Below are positions 29,000 through 37,559 of a stretch of 64,000 bases of DNA, piece after piece. The stretch is from NCBI GenBank assembly GCA_041395945.1, contig JAWKZN010000002.1:186001-250000 (forward strand), read 5' to 3'. The translations under genes were made by a program, and so were the position numbers. The stretch's first letter is position 1, and every line of letters starts with the position of its first letter. This DNA is from Pseudomonadales bacterium (lineage in GTDB: Bacteria; Pseudomonadota; Gammaproteobacteria; Pseudomonadales; Azotimanducaceae). The notes below the pieces were generated by a model. The model had not been told where the DNA came from. It was given only the letters and a program-made list of their open reading frames with translations, and did no database searches.

Positions 29000-30045
29000 T
29001 GGAGCTGCTCGCGGAGAACCTCACCGCAGTGCAGACCCATCTGCAGGAACTCGGCTGGCTGGCCCGGGGAGAGCGCCTCGTCAATCTCACACCCGCTGGT
29101 CCGGGAAACATGAATCGGGTGCTGCGGGCACGCAGCGAATCCCGCTCATTCATTCTCAAACAGGCAGTTCCCTATGTTGCCCGCTATCCGCAGATCGCGG
29201 CACCGATCGAGCGTCTGGACGTGGAGGCCGCCTTCTACGAAGCCATCGCCCCGGAAACGAAACTGAGCCGCCACACACCGGGCATCTGTGGCTACGATCG
29301 AAAGACACATCTGCTGTGTCTCGAAGACCTGGGCGAACTGGGCGACTACACGAGTCTTTATCCCTCTCAGGAGCAGCCTCCTCGGTCCCCTCCCCAGTCA
29401 TCTGCCGCCGCCAGCCGCTCCCCAGCCACACAAGTCCCACTCCCGGAACTCGGTACATGGCTCGGCGCGCTGCATGCGCTGCCTTTGGACGACACGCTCA
29501 GGTGCCGGTTCACCAATCGGGCGATGCGCGAACTCAATCACGCCCACATTTTCGAGATCCCCCTTCAGGCCGACAACGGCGTCGTGCCACTGGAAGGTAC
29601 CGCTGAACTCGCCCGCGCTTTTGCCTCGGATCGTCGACTGAAAGAGCGCGCCGCCCACCTCGGCACCCTCTATCTGCAGGCCCCGGGGAACAGCGGACGC
29701 ACGGTGCTGCTGCACGGCGATTTCTACCCGGGCAGCTGGCTGCGGGGCAGCAGCCCGGATGAGGTATTCATCATCGACCCGGAATTCGCCTTCATCGGCC
29801 CGGCGGAATTCGACCTCGGGGTGTGGCTCGCCCATCTGCGCCTGCTCGGCAGCGATGCCGCTGCCGAGACCGCCGCCCTCACCGCCTACCCGTACCGCGA
29901 CCGGGTAGAGGAAGACCTCATTCGACGTTTCGCTGGTATGGAGGTCATCCGCCGGCTGCTCGGTGTTGCCCGGCTGCCGCTCCAGGCGGACGCTGAGCGG
30001 TATCGCCAGTGGCTCACCATGGCTCGAGAGGAGGTCTGTGCATGA
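28999..30045 (+). CDS. MtnK-like / aminoglycoside-phosphotransferase-fold kinase
   Basis: 348 residues of the APH/choline-kinase fold, closest in pattern to 5-methylthioribose kinase. Seen: the nucleotide loop PAGPGNMNRVLRA, the lysine strand SFILKQAVPYVARYP, a hinge LLCLEDLGELGDY, the catalytic LLHGDFYPGSWL and the metal-binding IIDPEFAFIGPAEFDLG. A Pro/Ser/Gln-rich insert at about residues 118-150 is unusual for the family. It is coupled at both ends (TGATG with mpl, ATGA with the nucleoside hydrolase). Its partnership with a nucleoside hydrolase suggests that it phosphorylates a sugar released from a nucleoside, for example methylthioribose or ribose. That is inference. Confidence 0.8.
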   Translation: MELLAENLTAVQTHLQELGWLARGERLVNLTPAGPGNMNRVLRARSESRSFILKQAVPYVARYPQIAAPIERLDVEAAFYEAIAPETKLSRHTPGICGYDRKTHLLCLEDLGELGDYTSLYPSQEQPPRSPPQSSAAASRSPATQVPLPELGTWLGALHALPLDDTLRCRFTNRAMRELNHAHIFEIPLQADNGVVPLEGTAELARAFASDRRLKERAAHLGTLYLQAPGNSGRTVLLHGDFYPGSWLRGSSPDEVFIIDPEFAFIGPAEFDLGVWLAHLRLLGSDAAAETAALTAYPYRDRVEEDLIRRFAGMEVIRRLLGVARLPLQADAERYRQWLTMAREEVCA

Positions 30046-30935
30046 CGGCTCTGATCATCGATACCGATGTGGCACTGGGGGTGCATCACGAGGGTCGGCC
30101 GCGGGACATCGATGACGGTTTCGCCATCGTCGAGGCGATCAATTCTCCCGAGATCGATCTGCAGGCGGTCACAACCGTGTTCGGCAATGCGCCCCAGATC
30201 GACGTCTATCGCGTAGCCGTGGAGATTGTCAGTCTGAAACAGGCAGACATTCCGGTCAGTCCGGGCGCCGCCGAGCCGCTGCCCGCAGACGGCGCTCTGC
30301 CGGTGGCCAATGAGGCCGTGGAGCAGATGGTCGCCGTGTTGCGCAGGCAGTCCTGCCACATCGCCGCCATCGGTCCGCTGACCAATCTCGGCCTGCTCGT
30401 GCACCACCATCCGGAGATCCTCGACCGCGTGCTCAGCGTGGTGATCGTCGCCGGCCGCAGCCGGGACAACGAGTTCTTCATCGGCAAGGCCGGGCCTGTG
30501 CGGGATTTCAATTTCGAAAACGACGTCCGTGCCACGCGCCTGCTCCTCGAATCCGGCGTGCCCGTGGTTCTGGCCGGCTTCGAACTGACCAGCCAGGTCG
30601 TCGTCACCGAAGCCGACCTCGCCACTATCGCCGCCGCCCGCTCACCGGCCGCCGACTACTTTCACCGCAACTCGCTCGCCTGGTGCCGTCACTGGACCGG
30701 ACAGTTCCCCGTAGACGCTGGATTTCACCCCTGGGACTCGGCCGCGATCTCCTGGCTCAAACATCCCCACTATTTCATCGCCGAACAGCGTGGCTGGCAG
30801 ATACGACCGGTGGGAAAGAAGCACTGGCTCGAATGTGATTCAGACCTTCCGGGCGCCAGGATCACCTATCTCAGCGGTTTCGCCCCGGATGGCGCGACTG
30901 CCTTCGTTCAGGACGTGGTCGATCATGTTTTCTGA
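30042..30935 (+). CDS. inosine/uridine-preferring nucleoside hydrolase family protein
   Basis: 297 residues of the nucleoside N-ribohydrolase family, which splits nucleosides to base and ribose using bound Ca2+. The N-terminal metal site reads LIIDTDVALG, then after an eight-residue insert DIDDGFAIVEAI; in most members the aspartates are closer together (DTDxxxDD). Further motifs are TTVFGNAPQIDVYR, IAAIGPLTNLGLLVHHHPE, and VRDFNFENDVRAT (the family NxxxD metal and ribose site). HPWDSAAISWL gives the last metal aspartate. Start at ATG 30042 overlaps the kinase stop by four bases; upstream in-frame codons to 30009 are rejected. Works most likely with the kinase in nucleoside or methylthioadenosine-type salvage. 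Confidence 0.87.
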   Translation: MTALIIDTDVALGVHHEGRPRDIDDGFAIVEAINSPEIDLQAVTTVFGNAPQIDVYRVAVEIVSLKQADIPVSPGAAEPLPADGALPVANEAVEQMVAVLRRQSCHIAAIGPLTNLGLLVHHHPEILDRVLSVVIVAGRSRDNEFFIGKAGPVRDFNFENDVRATRLLLESGVPVVLAGFELTSQVVVTEADLATIAAARSPAADYFHRNSLAWCRHWTGQFPVDAGFHPWDSAAISWLKHPHYFIAEQRGWQIRPVGKKHWLECDSDLPGARITYLSGFAPDGATAFVQDVVDHVF

Positions 30936-30964
30936 TTTTCGGATGTCTCTTGCAAGGAGCCTGT

Positions 30965-31756
30965 ATGGGTATGCTCGATAACAAACGCATCATCGTCACC
31001 GGAGCCGGTTCCGGCATCGGCCGGGCAACCAGCCTCCTGGCGGCGAGCGAAGGTGCGAAGATCGTCGCCGTGGATCTCACCGAGGCGGTACACGAAACCG
31101 CAGCCCAGATCGAAGCGGCCGGTGGCCAGGCTGTGGCTGTACAGGCGGATGCCAGTGACGAATCCGCAGTACAGGCATTCATAGCCACCTGTCAGAAAAC
31201 CTGGGGCGGTGTCGATGGCATCTACGCCAATGCCGGAGTCTCCGGAGGCAGGAAGACGCTCACCGAGCTCACCGTCGCCGACTGGGAGAAAACCCTTCGG
31301 GTGAACACGATCGGCGTGTTTCTCGCGGTCAAGCACGCGGTCCCCGCGCTCACCGCCAGTGGCGGTGGCGCACTGCTGTGTACCGCATCCGTCGCCGGCC
31401 TGCGCGCCAACGCCGGCGGCGTCGACTACAGCGCCAGCAAGGCCGGTGTGATCAGCATCGTGCAGACCGTCGCCTATCAGCTCTACGGCACCGGGCTGCG
31501 CATCAACGCGATCTGCCCGGGACTGATCGAAACCGGAATGACGAAGCCGGTATTCGAAATGGCAGCAGAGAGAGGCAGTCTCAGCCGTATCGGTCAGATC
31601 AATCCGACCGCGCGCGCCGGTCAACCGGTGGAGATCGCCCAGATGGCCTGTTTCCTCCTGAGCGACCGGGCTTCTTACGTGAACGGTCAGGCGATTCCGG
31701 TGGATGGAGGCCTGTCTGCCTCCCATCCCTGGTCTTTCCCGAGGCAGCGGACATGA
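30965..31756 (+). CDS. SDR-family NAD(P)-dependent oxidoreductase
   Basis: 263-residue classical short-chain dehydrogenase. The cofactor site is IIVTGAGSGIGRATSLLA with an acidic residue after strand two (IVAVDLTEA), which favours NAD. Other motifs are YANAGVSGG (family NNAG), the catalytic serine strand LLCTASVAGLRANAG, the catalytic YSASK, and the C-terminal ICPGLIETGM and IPVDGGLSAS. The start ATG at 30965 sits six bases after AAGGAG. It is 29 bases after the nucleoside hydrolase and its stop overlaps the next gene as ATGA. Substrate unknown. Confidence 0.9.
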   Translation: MGMLDNKRIIVTGAGSGIGRATSLLAASEGAKIVAVDLTEAVHETAAQIEAAGGQAVAVQADASDESAVQAFIATCQKTWGGVDGIYANAGVSGGRKTLTELTVADWEKTLRVNTIGVFLAVKHAVPALTASGGGALLCTASVAGLRANAGGVDYSASKAGVISIVQTVAYQLYGTGLRINAICPGLIETGMTKPVFEMAAERGSLSRIGQINPTARAGQPVEIAQMACFLLSDRASYVNGQAIPVDGGLSASHPWSFPRQRT

Positions 31757-32472
31757 GAGCCGCATTCACGCTGTCGGTACTGCTCCTCGCAGCCTGCGGC
31801 GATGGCGGCCCGGCAGCAGGGTCGGGGGGTGAAAGTGCTTCGATGCAGAACAGGGCGCAGGCCGAAACACCGACCCGGTCGGGAGTCGCGAGCGCAGCCG
31901 CATCCACCGATGAGGCCGCGGATCCGGCTGAACCTGTCGAGTATGCGCCCGGCGAACAGCTCCTCGCCGGAGCTCCCCCTGGCTGGAAAGAGGCCTTTGC
32001 CAGTGAGGCACCCGGACTGCGCATGGCGGAGTTCATACCCGAAGACGAAAGCATCGAAAGCTGGACCCGCAAAATCACCTTCGAATCATCGGCCGGTGCA
32101 CCGCTGCCCGATCCGATCGAGTTCGTGAAAGGCATCAGTAAGGATCAGGAGGGAACCTGCGAAGGTTTCGAATCCTTTTCGACCTTTTCAGGCTTCGAAA
32201 ACGGCTACCCCACCTCCGTGCATCTGCTTGTCTGTCATCACAGCAGGATCATTGATCGCTCCCAGGTCACTATGCTGAAAGCCATTCAGGGCAACGAGCG
32301 GTTTTTTGTGATCACCCGCGCACTGCGTGGCCCGCCGATGGAAGAAGGCACCCGGGTCATCTCGGCAGACGACATCGCAGCCTGGTCGCTCTACCTGCGC
32401 TCTATCACCCTGTGTGATCCGGGTAGAGCCGGGCATCCCTGTGAAAAATCGACCGCTGCAGAACCGGTCTAG
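31753..32472 (+). CDS. hypothetical lipoprotein
   Basis: 239 residues. The start MRAAFTLSVLLLAACGDGG is a typical lipoprotein signal with lipobox LAAC. A Ser/Ala/Thr/Glu-rich linker (about 25-65) leads to a folded domain with a cysteine pair in EGTCEGFESFSTF and LLVCHHSRI. The arrangement GWKEAF...MAEFIPEDESIESWTRKITF recalls small periplasmic proteins of unknown role. The frame extends upstream through the SDR gene, but ATG 31753, overlapping the SDR stop, fits the signal peptide. Its 3' end overlaps the convergent acyl-CoA dehydrogenase by four bases, so no terminator fits between them. Confidence 0.82.
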   Translation: MRAAFTLSVLLLAACGDGGPAAGSGGESASMQNRAQAETPTRSGVASAAASTDEAADPAEPVEYAPGEQLLAGAPPGWKEAFASEAPGLRMAEFIPEDESIESWTRKITFESSAGAPLPDPIEFVKGISKDQEGTCEGFESFSTFSGFENGYPTSVHLLVCHHSRIIDRSQVTMLKAIQGNERFFVITRALRGPPMEEGTRVISADDIAAWSLYLRSITLCDPGRAGHPCEKSTAAEPV

Positions 32473-34205
32473 AAAGCTTCGTCGGCGAGTCCCATGACAC
32501 TGGCAGACGCGGACATCACGCTGGCTTCGAGGCCCAGGGTGCGCGGCAGCAGTCGCGCAAAATAGAACTCTGCACAGGCCCGTTTGGCCGTACCGAATTC
32601 GTCCTGTCCGGCAACAGTCGCCATGCGTGCTGAAAACCAGGCATAGAGCGTGTATCCCAGCAGATCGAGGTAATCGGTGGAGACCGCTCCCGGCAGTTCC
32701 GGATCCGCATTCGCCTGGCGCACGATGTGTGCCGTTGCCTGACGCACACGCTCGAAGGCCCGGGACATCGGCTGACGGTAGGCTTCCGCGAGCGTCTCCG
32801 GATCAAATCCTTCGAGGAGCTCTTCCAGAGTTGCCGCGTTATCCCGCAGCACCTTGCGCCCGATCAGATCGAGCGCCTGCACGCCGTTGGTACCTTCGTA
32901 AATCTGGGCGATCCGACTGTCTCTGACAATCTGCTCAACACCCCATTCCTGCACGTAACCGTGTCCGCCAAACACCTGCTGGGCCAGCACCGCACAGTCG
33001 AATCCACGATCGGTTAGAAACGCTTTGGCAATCGGAGTCAGCAGTTCGGCAAAACGGCCCGCCTGTTCGTCACCGGCATATTTCGCAAGATCGAGCTGCA
33101 GCCCGACAAACATGGCAAAAGCCCGACCCGCTTCGGTGAGCGCACGCGCGCTGAGCAGCATCCGGCGCACGTCCGGGTGCACGAGCAGAGAGTCCGCTGC
33201 ACCATCCGGATTTTTCGGACCCGTCGGTGAGCGGCCCTGCAGCCTTTCCCGGGCATAGCGGGCACCCTGCTGGTAAGCGAGCTCCCCGGCACCCAGCCCC
33301 TGCAGGCCGACCGACAGGCGCTCATAGTTCATCATGGTGAACATGCAGGCCAGACCCTGATTCTCTTCACCGATCAGATAGCCCACCGCACCGTCATAGT
33401 TCATGACCGAAGTCGCGCTGGCGCGGATGCCCATCTTGTGTTCGATGGAACCGCTGCCGAACTGATTGCGCGCGCCGAGGTTGCCGTCCGCATCGGTCAG
33501 AAACTTCGGCACGATGAACAGTGAAATTCCCCGGGTGCCCTCGGGCGCATCAGGTAACTTGGCAAGCACCAGGTGCACGATGTTCTCCACCAGATCATGC
33601 TCACCGGCAGTGATGAAAATCTTGGCGCCGGTGATCCGATAACTGCCATCGGCATGCGGCTCCGCCCGGGTGCGCATGATGCCGAGATCGGTGCCCGCGT
33701 GCGGCTCTGTCAGAGCCATGGCCCCCGTCCAGCGGCCGCTGTAGAGCCTGGGGAGATAGAGGGATTTCTGAGCTTCGCTGCCATGGGTGTCGATACAGAT
33801 CGAAGTTCCCACCGTCAACGTGCCGTAGAGATAAAGGCTGGCATTCGCCGCCCAGAACATTTCTTCGAGCAGGCAACCGAGCAGCTTGGGCATGCCCTGT
33901 CCTTCGTATTCCGGGTTGCCGGACAGGCCGAGCCAGCCTCCGCCAGCGAGTGCATCGAAGGCAGCCTTGAAGCCAGCCGGTGTGCGCACTTCACCTGCCT
34001 CCCAGGTACATCCTTGCTGATCACCGCTCTGGTTGAGTGGCGCCAGTACTTCTGCCGCGAGTCGACCGCCTTCACTGACGACCGCCCGGGCAAGATCCTC
34101 ACCGAAGTCCGCAAGGGCCGGAATTTTCGCCCAGGTTTTCTGAACCTCGAAGACCTGAAAGAGCAGAAATTCGAGATCCCGCTCCGGTGCCTGATACTCC
34201 AGCAT
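32469..34205 (-). CDS. acyl-CoA dehydrogenase, large (DmdC-like) form
   Basis: 578-residue flavoprotein that introduces a double bond into acyl-CoA thioesters. It has the N-terminal helical domain (LAPLNQSGDQQGC, then GWLGLSGNPEYEGQGMPKL), the FAD-binding beta domain (AMALTEPHAGTDLGIMRTRA, then ITGAKIFITAGEHDL) and the C-terminal helical domain (YVQEWGVEQIVRDSRIAQIY, followed by EGTNGVQALDLIGRKVL). A further C-terminal extension gives a length near 580-600, typical of the subgroup annotated as 3-methylmercaptopropionyl-CoA dehydrogenase-like. The real substrate cannot be told. It is a paralogue of the next gene upstream, separated by a hairpin repeat. Confidence 0.9.
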   Translation of the reverse strand: MLEYQAPERDLEFLLFQVFEVQKTWAKIPALADFGEDLARAVVSEGGRLAAEVLAPLNQSGDQQGCTWEAGEVRTPAGFKAAFDALAGGGWLGLSGNPEYEGQGMPKLLGCLLEEMFWAANASLYLYGTLTVGTSICIDTHGSEAQKSLYLPRLYSGRWTGAMALTEPHAGTDLGIMRTRAEPHADGSYRITGAKIFITAGEHDLVENIVHLVLAKLPDAPEGTRGISLFIVPKFLTDADGNLGARNQFGSGSIEHKMGIRASATSVMNYDGAVGYLIGEENQGLACMFTMMNYERLSVGLQGLGAGELAYQQGARYARERLQGRSPTGPKNPDGAADSLLVHPDVRRMLLSARALTEAGRAFAMFVGLQLDLAKYAGDEQAGRFAELLTPIAKAFLTDRGFDCAVLAQQVFGGHGYVQEWGVEQIVRDSRIAQIYEGTNGVQALDLIGRKVLRDNAATLEELLEGFDPETLAEAYRQPMSRAFERVRQATAHIVRQANADPELPGAVSTDYLDLLGYTLYAWFSARMATVAGQDEFGTAKRACAEFYFARLLPRTLGLEASVMSASASVMGLADEAF

Positions 34206-34241
34206 GTGTCCCCCGTTTGCGCGGCGCTGCCGCTTATCAGT

Positions 34242-34357
34242 CTTTTCTGTCGGCTTACGCCGACAGCGCCGCGGCCATTTACCTTTTCTGTCGGCTTACG
34301 CCGACAGCGCCGCGGCCATTTACCTTTTCTGTCGGCTTACGCCGACAGCGCCGCGGC
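34242..34357. repeat. 41-bp hairpin tandem repeat, three units
   Basis: Units start at 34242, 34283 and 34324 with CTTTTCTGTCGGC; the first two are identical and the third runs into coding sequence. Each contains the perfect hairpin CTGTCGGCTTACGCCGACAG (8-bp stem, TTAC loop) followed by CGCCGCGG. The loop of the third unit supplies the TAA stop of the acyl-CoA dehydrogenase at 34337. A degenerate further copy may lie at about 34219-34241. REP-like in form. Confidence 0.92.
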
Positions 34358-36112
34358 GCTTGGCCCCATGAGAGTGTCGGGGCCGGCGTCGATGGCGGCC
34401 TTGTGGGCGCGGGTGCGCGGCAGCAGGCGGGCGTAGTAGAACTTCGCTGTTGCGAGCTTGCCCTGGAGATAATCTTCATCCGTGCTGCCGGCGGCAAGTG
34501 CGGCGCGGGCGGTCAGTGCAATTCGGCCCCAGCAATAGGCGAGTGCGGCATAGCCGCTGTAGAACAGAAAATCCACTGCGCCTGCACCCACTTCCTGCAG
34601 ATCCTTCCCAGCCCGAGTACCCAGATCCATCGCCAGTGTGCCCCATTCTCCTGCGATTTTTTCCAGAGATTCGCCCAGAGCGGCGAGTTCCGGATCCGCC
34701 TTGAGCGCCGCCGCCGTCCCGCCGATCTCACCGAGCAGCACGATAAGCCCGGGCCCCCGGGTCTGCAGGACTTTGCGGCCGAGCAGATCAAGTCCCTGAA
34801 TGGCGGTGGTTCCTTCGTAGATCATCGTGATACGGGTATCCCGCACAAACTGTTCCATGCCGGTTTCCCGGATGAAGCCGTGGCCGCCGAACACCTGCAT
34901 GCCGTGGTTGACCGATTCGAAGCCGAGTTCGGTAAGCGTGCCCTTGACAATGGGTGTCAGGAAATCCAGCAGCGCCTGTGCATCTTCGGCCGCCTTGCCT
35001 TCGAGTCTGTCAGCCCGGTCAGCCGCCTGCCCGGCGAAATAAACGAGCGCACGCCCGCCTTCCACCACCGCTTTCTGAGTGAGCAGCAGCCGCCGCACGT
35101 CCGGATGGACGATGATCGGATCGGCTGGCTTATCGGGTGCCTCGGGTCCAACAAGGGAGCGCATCTGCAGTCGCTCGTTGGCATAGACCACCGAACGCTG
35201 CAGCGCTTCCTGAGCCTGACAGACACCCTGCAGCCCCACCACCAGTCGCGCGCCGTTCATCATCGTGAACATGTAGCGCATGCCCTGATTCACCTCGCCC
35301 ACCAGATAGCCGCGTGCCTCTTCAAAATACAGAGTGCAGGTGGCATTGCCGTGTATGCCCATCTTCTCTTCTATGGCGCCGCAGACCACTTTATTGCGGC
35401 TGCCATCCAGGTCGACCTTCGGCACCACGAACATGCTGATCCCACCTGTGCCTTCCGGTGCATCCGGTGTACGTGCCAGCACCAGATGAAGGATGTTTTC
35501 CGCAAGATCGTGCTCCCCGGCAGAGATGAATATCTTGGTACCGCTGATACTGAACACACCCTCTTCGTTCAGGGGCTCTGCTCTGGTACGCGCCAGCCCC
35601 ACATCGGATCCTGCGTGGGGCTCGGTCAGACACATGGTGCCCGTCCACTCACCTGTGAGCAGTTTGGGCAGAAAACGGGATTTCTGACGCTCGCTGCCGT
35701 GATGTTCGAGTGATTCGATCACCCCGCGTGAGAGTCCCGGATACATGGTCCAGGCCATGTTCGCGCAGCTCATCAGATCTTCGAGAAACAGCGTCATGCT
35801 GTCCGGCAGACCCTGCCCGCCGTAGCTCGGATCGCCGGAGAGGCCCGCCCATCCTCCAGCGATGTAGGTGGCATAGGCTTCCTTGAAGCCCGCCGGTGTG
35901 GTGACTGCCCCATCCCTGAACTCACACCCGGTTTCATCGCCGGAGCGGTTGATCGGCGCGAGTTCGTTGTCCGAAAAGCGGGCGGCTTCATCGAGCACCG
36001 CATCGAGCAGTTCACGACCCAGAGGTTCATCGAGCCCCAGTCCCCGATAGTGCCCTTCGTAATCGAGCACATCGTGAATCAGGAAGCGCATGTCTTTCAG
36101 TGCGGCTGGCAT
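34337..36112 (-). CDS. acyl-CoA dehydrogenase, large (DmdC-like) form, second copy
   Basis: 591 residues from ATG 36112, preceded by GGTGA; a TTG at 36139 would add nine residues. Domains match the neighbouring paralogue: LAPINRSGDETGCEF, GWAGLSGDPSYGGQGLPDS, TMCLTEPHAGSDVGLARTRA, ISGTKIFISAGEHDL, FIRETGMEQFVRDTRITMIY and EGTTAIQGLDLLGRKVL. The N-terminus (LKDMRFLIHDVLDYEGH) is the usual start of this subgroup. The last residues and stop are encoded by the third hairpin repeat. The two genes probably form one unit acting in beta-oxidation of different acyl-CoAs; substrates are unknown. Confidence 0.9.
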   Translation of the reverse strand: MPAALKDMRFLIHDVLDYEGHYRGLGLDEPLGRELLDAVLDEAARFSDNELAPINRSGDETGCEFRDGAVTTPAGFKEAYATYIAGGWAGLSGDPSYGGQGLPDSMTLFLEDLMSCANMAWTMYPGLSRGVIESLEHHGSERQKSRFLPKLLTGEWTGTMCLTEPHAGSDVGLARTRAEPLNEEGVFSISGTKIFISAGEHDLAENILHLVLARTPDAPEGTGGISMFVVPKVDLDGSRNKVVCGAIEEKMGIHGNATCTLYFEEARGYLVGEVNQGMRYMFTMMNGARLVVGLQGVCQAQEALQRSVVYANERLQMRSLVGPEAPDKPADPIIVHPDVRRLLLTQKAVVEGGRALVYFAGQAADRADRLEGKAAEDAQALLDFLTPIVKGTLTELGFESVNHGMQVFGGHGFIRETGMEQFVRDTRITMIYEGTTAIQGLDLLGRKVLQTRGPGLIVLLGEIGGTAAALKADPELAALGESLEKIAGEWGTLAMDLGTRAGKDLQEVGAGAVDFLFYSGYAALAYCWGRIALTARAALAAGSTDEDYLQGKLATAKFYYARLLPRTRAHKAAIDAGPDTLMGPSAAALSA

Positions 36113-36288
36113 GGGTTCACCATTTACAGTTACAGGCAACTACAGGTACAGGCAACCATAGGTATAGACAAAAACGGGGGCGGAAACCGGGCCAGAACCT
36201 TAGCGATGCTTGCCGGTGCTGTCAAAATACAGCGTCTGGGGGTCGAAACCGGACCGGGCCGGCGGGGGGCGGTGCCCGGAGGCCAGTG

Positions 36289-36561
36289 TCAGGCCCGCAC
36301 GTCGAGCAGGAAGCCGAGCACTTCGTCTGCGGTTTCCACCACTTTTGCCGAGGCCTGGACCTGGCGCTCGTAGAGCTTCAACCGGGTGATCGCATCCGTG
36401 ACGTCTTCAATATCCGCATAGGTTCGGCTGCCATCTTCCGCGGTGCCCGTCTTGTTCAGTTCAGCGACTTCCTGTGCAGCCTGTTTCACACCTCTGATCG
36501 CCGAATTCATCCCATTGACGCCAGCGTTGAAAACGCTCTCCATCATCGGATTCACAGCCAT
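36289..36561 (-). CDS. small protein resembling flagellar rod/hook C-terminal helix
   Basis: 90 residues. The N-terminus (MESVFNAGVNGMNSAIRGVK) and C-terminus (YERQVQASAKVVETADEVLG) form two amphipathic helices like those that pair in flagellar axial proteins such as FlgC and FlgE, but the central part is only about 35 residues. Similar stand-alone small proteins occur in other Gammaproteobacteria; their role is not established. The start at ATG 36561 is preferred to an in-frame start at 36636. No other flagellar gene lies in this window. It is divergent from comF. Confidence 0.65.
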   Translation of the reverse strand: MAVNPMMESVFNAGVNGMNSAIRGVKQAAQEVAELNKTGTAEDGSRTYADIEDVTDAITRLKLYERQVQASAKVVETADEVLGFLLDVRA

Positions 36562-36733
36562 CTCGGACCTCTTCCGCCTGCAGCGGTTTTCGAATGCCCG
36601 GCCAGCATAGGCCCGGCGGCCGTCGCAACACAGCATCCGGGTGTAAGAAGTGCCTGGATTGTGACCCGAGTCTCACAAGTCGACTTGCCAGACGCCGCTT
36701 GGTCGTCTGCGCCACGGCAGCGACACTTGCCGG

Positions 36734-37414
36734 ATGTTCGCGTACCTGCCCGGTCTGATCTGCCTGCTCTGTCACATCCGACTGTCCGTCCGTGAGGCGG
36801 GAGGAGCGGGAGAGATCCAGCTCTGCTCCTCCTGCCTTGCCTCTCTGCCCTGGCGAAACAGTGCAGCACCCTTCGAGACCACACCCGATCTCGACCCCCT
36901 GATAGCACCTCTGGACTACAGAGCCTGTACAGCTGATTGGGTCGTTCGCGCAAAACGCTCGGCCGGGCTCGTGGAAGCCCGGGTGCTCGGCGCCCTGCTC
37001 GCCCGGGCCCTCGTCGACGCCTACCCGTTTCCCGAGAGAAGACCCGAGTTTCTCATACCTGTGCCCCTGTCCTGGCAGCGGCTCTTCCGGCGGGGCCACA
37101 ACCAGGCCGCGCTCATCGCCGGACCCGTACATCGCGCCCTGGGCATTCCGGTGGCGCACACCGCGGTGCGGCGGACCCGTCACAGTCCCATTCAGCCGGG
37201 TCGCGGCAGCAGAGGCCGGCGGGAGAACGTCGAAGCGGTTTTCGCCGCCCGCCGACGTTGGCAGGGTGAGTCCCTGGCCATCCTCGACGATGTGTATACC
37301 ACCGGTGCAACCGCCGCCGCGCTGGCGCGCTGTCTGCGCCAGGCCGGCGCCGGTGACATACATGTCTGGTGTGCAACGCGCAGCCGTGCAGAATCCGATG
37401 AGCCCGCGCGATGA
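36734..37414 (+). CDS. comF: ComF family phosphoribosyltransferase-like protein
   Basis: 226 residues. The N-terminal zinc-ribbon-like part has two cysteine pairs (ICLLCHI and LCSSCLASLPW). A type I phosphoribosyltransferase fold follows, with the PRPP-binding motif LAILDDVYTTGATAAALARC, plus the family signatures LIPVPLSWQRLFRRGHNQAALIA split across strands and RTRHSPIQPGRGSRGRRENV. ComF proteins take part in uptake of single-stranded DNA during natural transformation in several bacteria, and are also kept in species not known to be competent. It is transcribed alone, between the small flagellar-like gene (divergent) and srkA. Confidence 0.9.
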   Translation: MFAYLPGLICLLCHIRLSVREAGGAGEIQLCSSCLASLPWRNSAAPFETTPDLDPLIAPLDYRACTADWVVRAKRSAGLVEARVLGALLARALVDAYPFPERRPEFLIPVPLSWQRLFRRGHNQAALIAGPVHRALGIPVAHTAVRRTRHSPIQPGRGSRGRRENVEAVFAARRRWQGESLAILDDVYTTGATAAALARCLRQAGAGDIHVWCATRSRAESDEPAR

Positions 37415-37559
37415 TTCCGGCGATCAGGATCTTTCCGGTCCAGTGACTTAGAATGCCGCCCCGAATCCGCGGCCGGAGCGCCACCATGGACAGCCACAGA
37501 TCCCGAAACCACCCCGCGGAGACGCCGCTCGGGTGTCCAGGTCCCTGCGGCGGCCGCCG

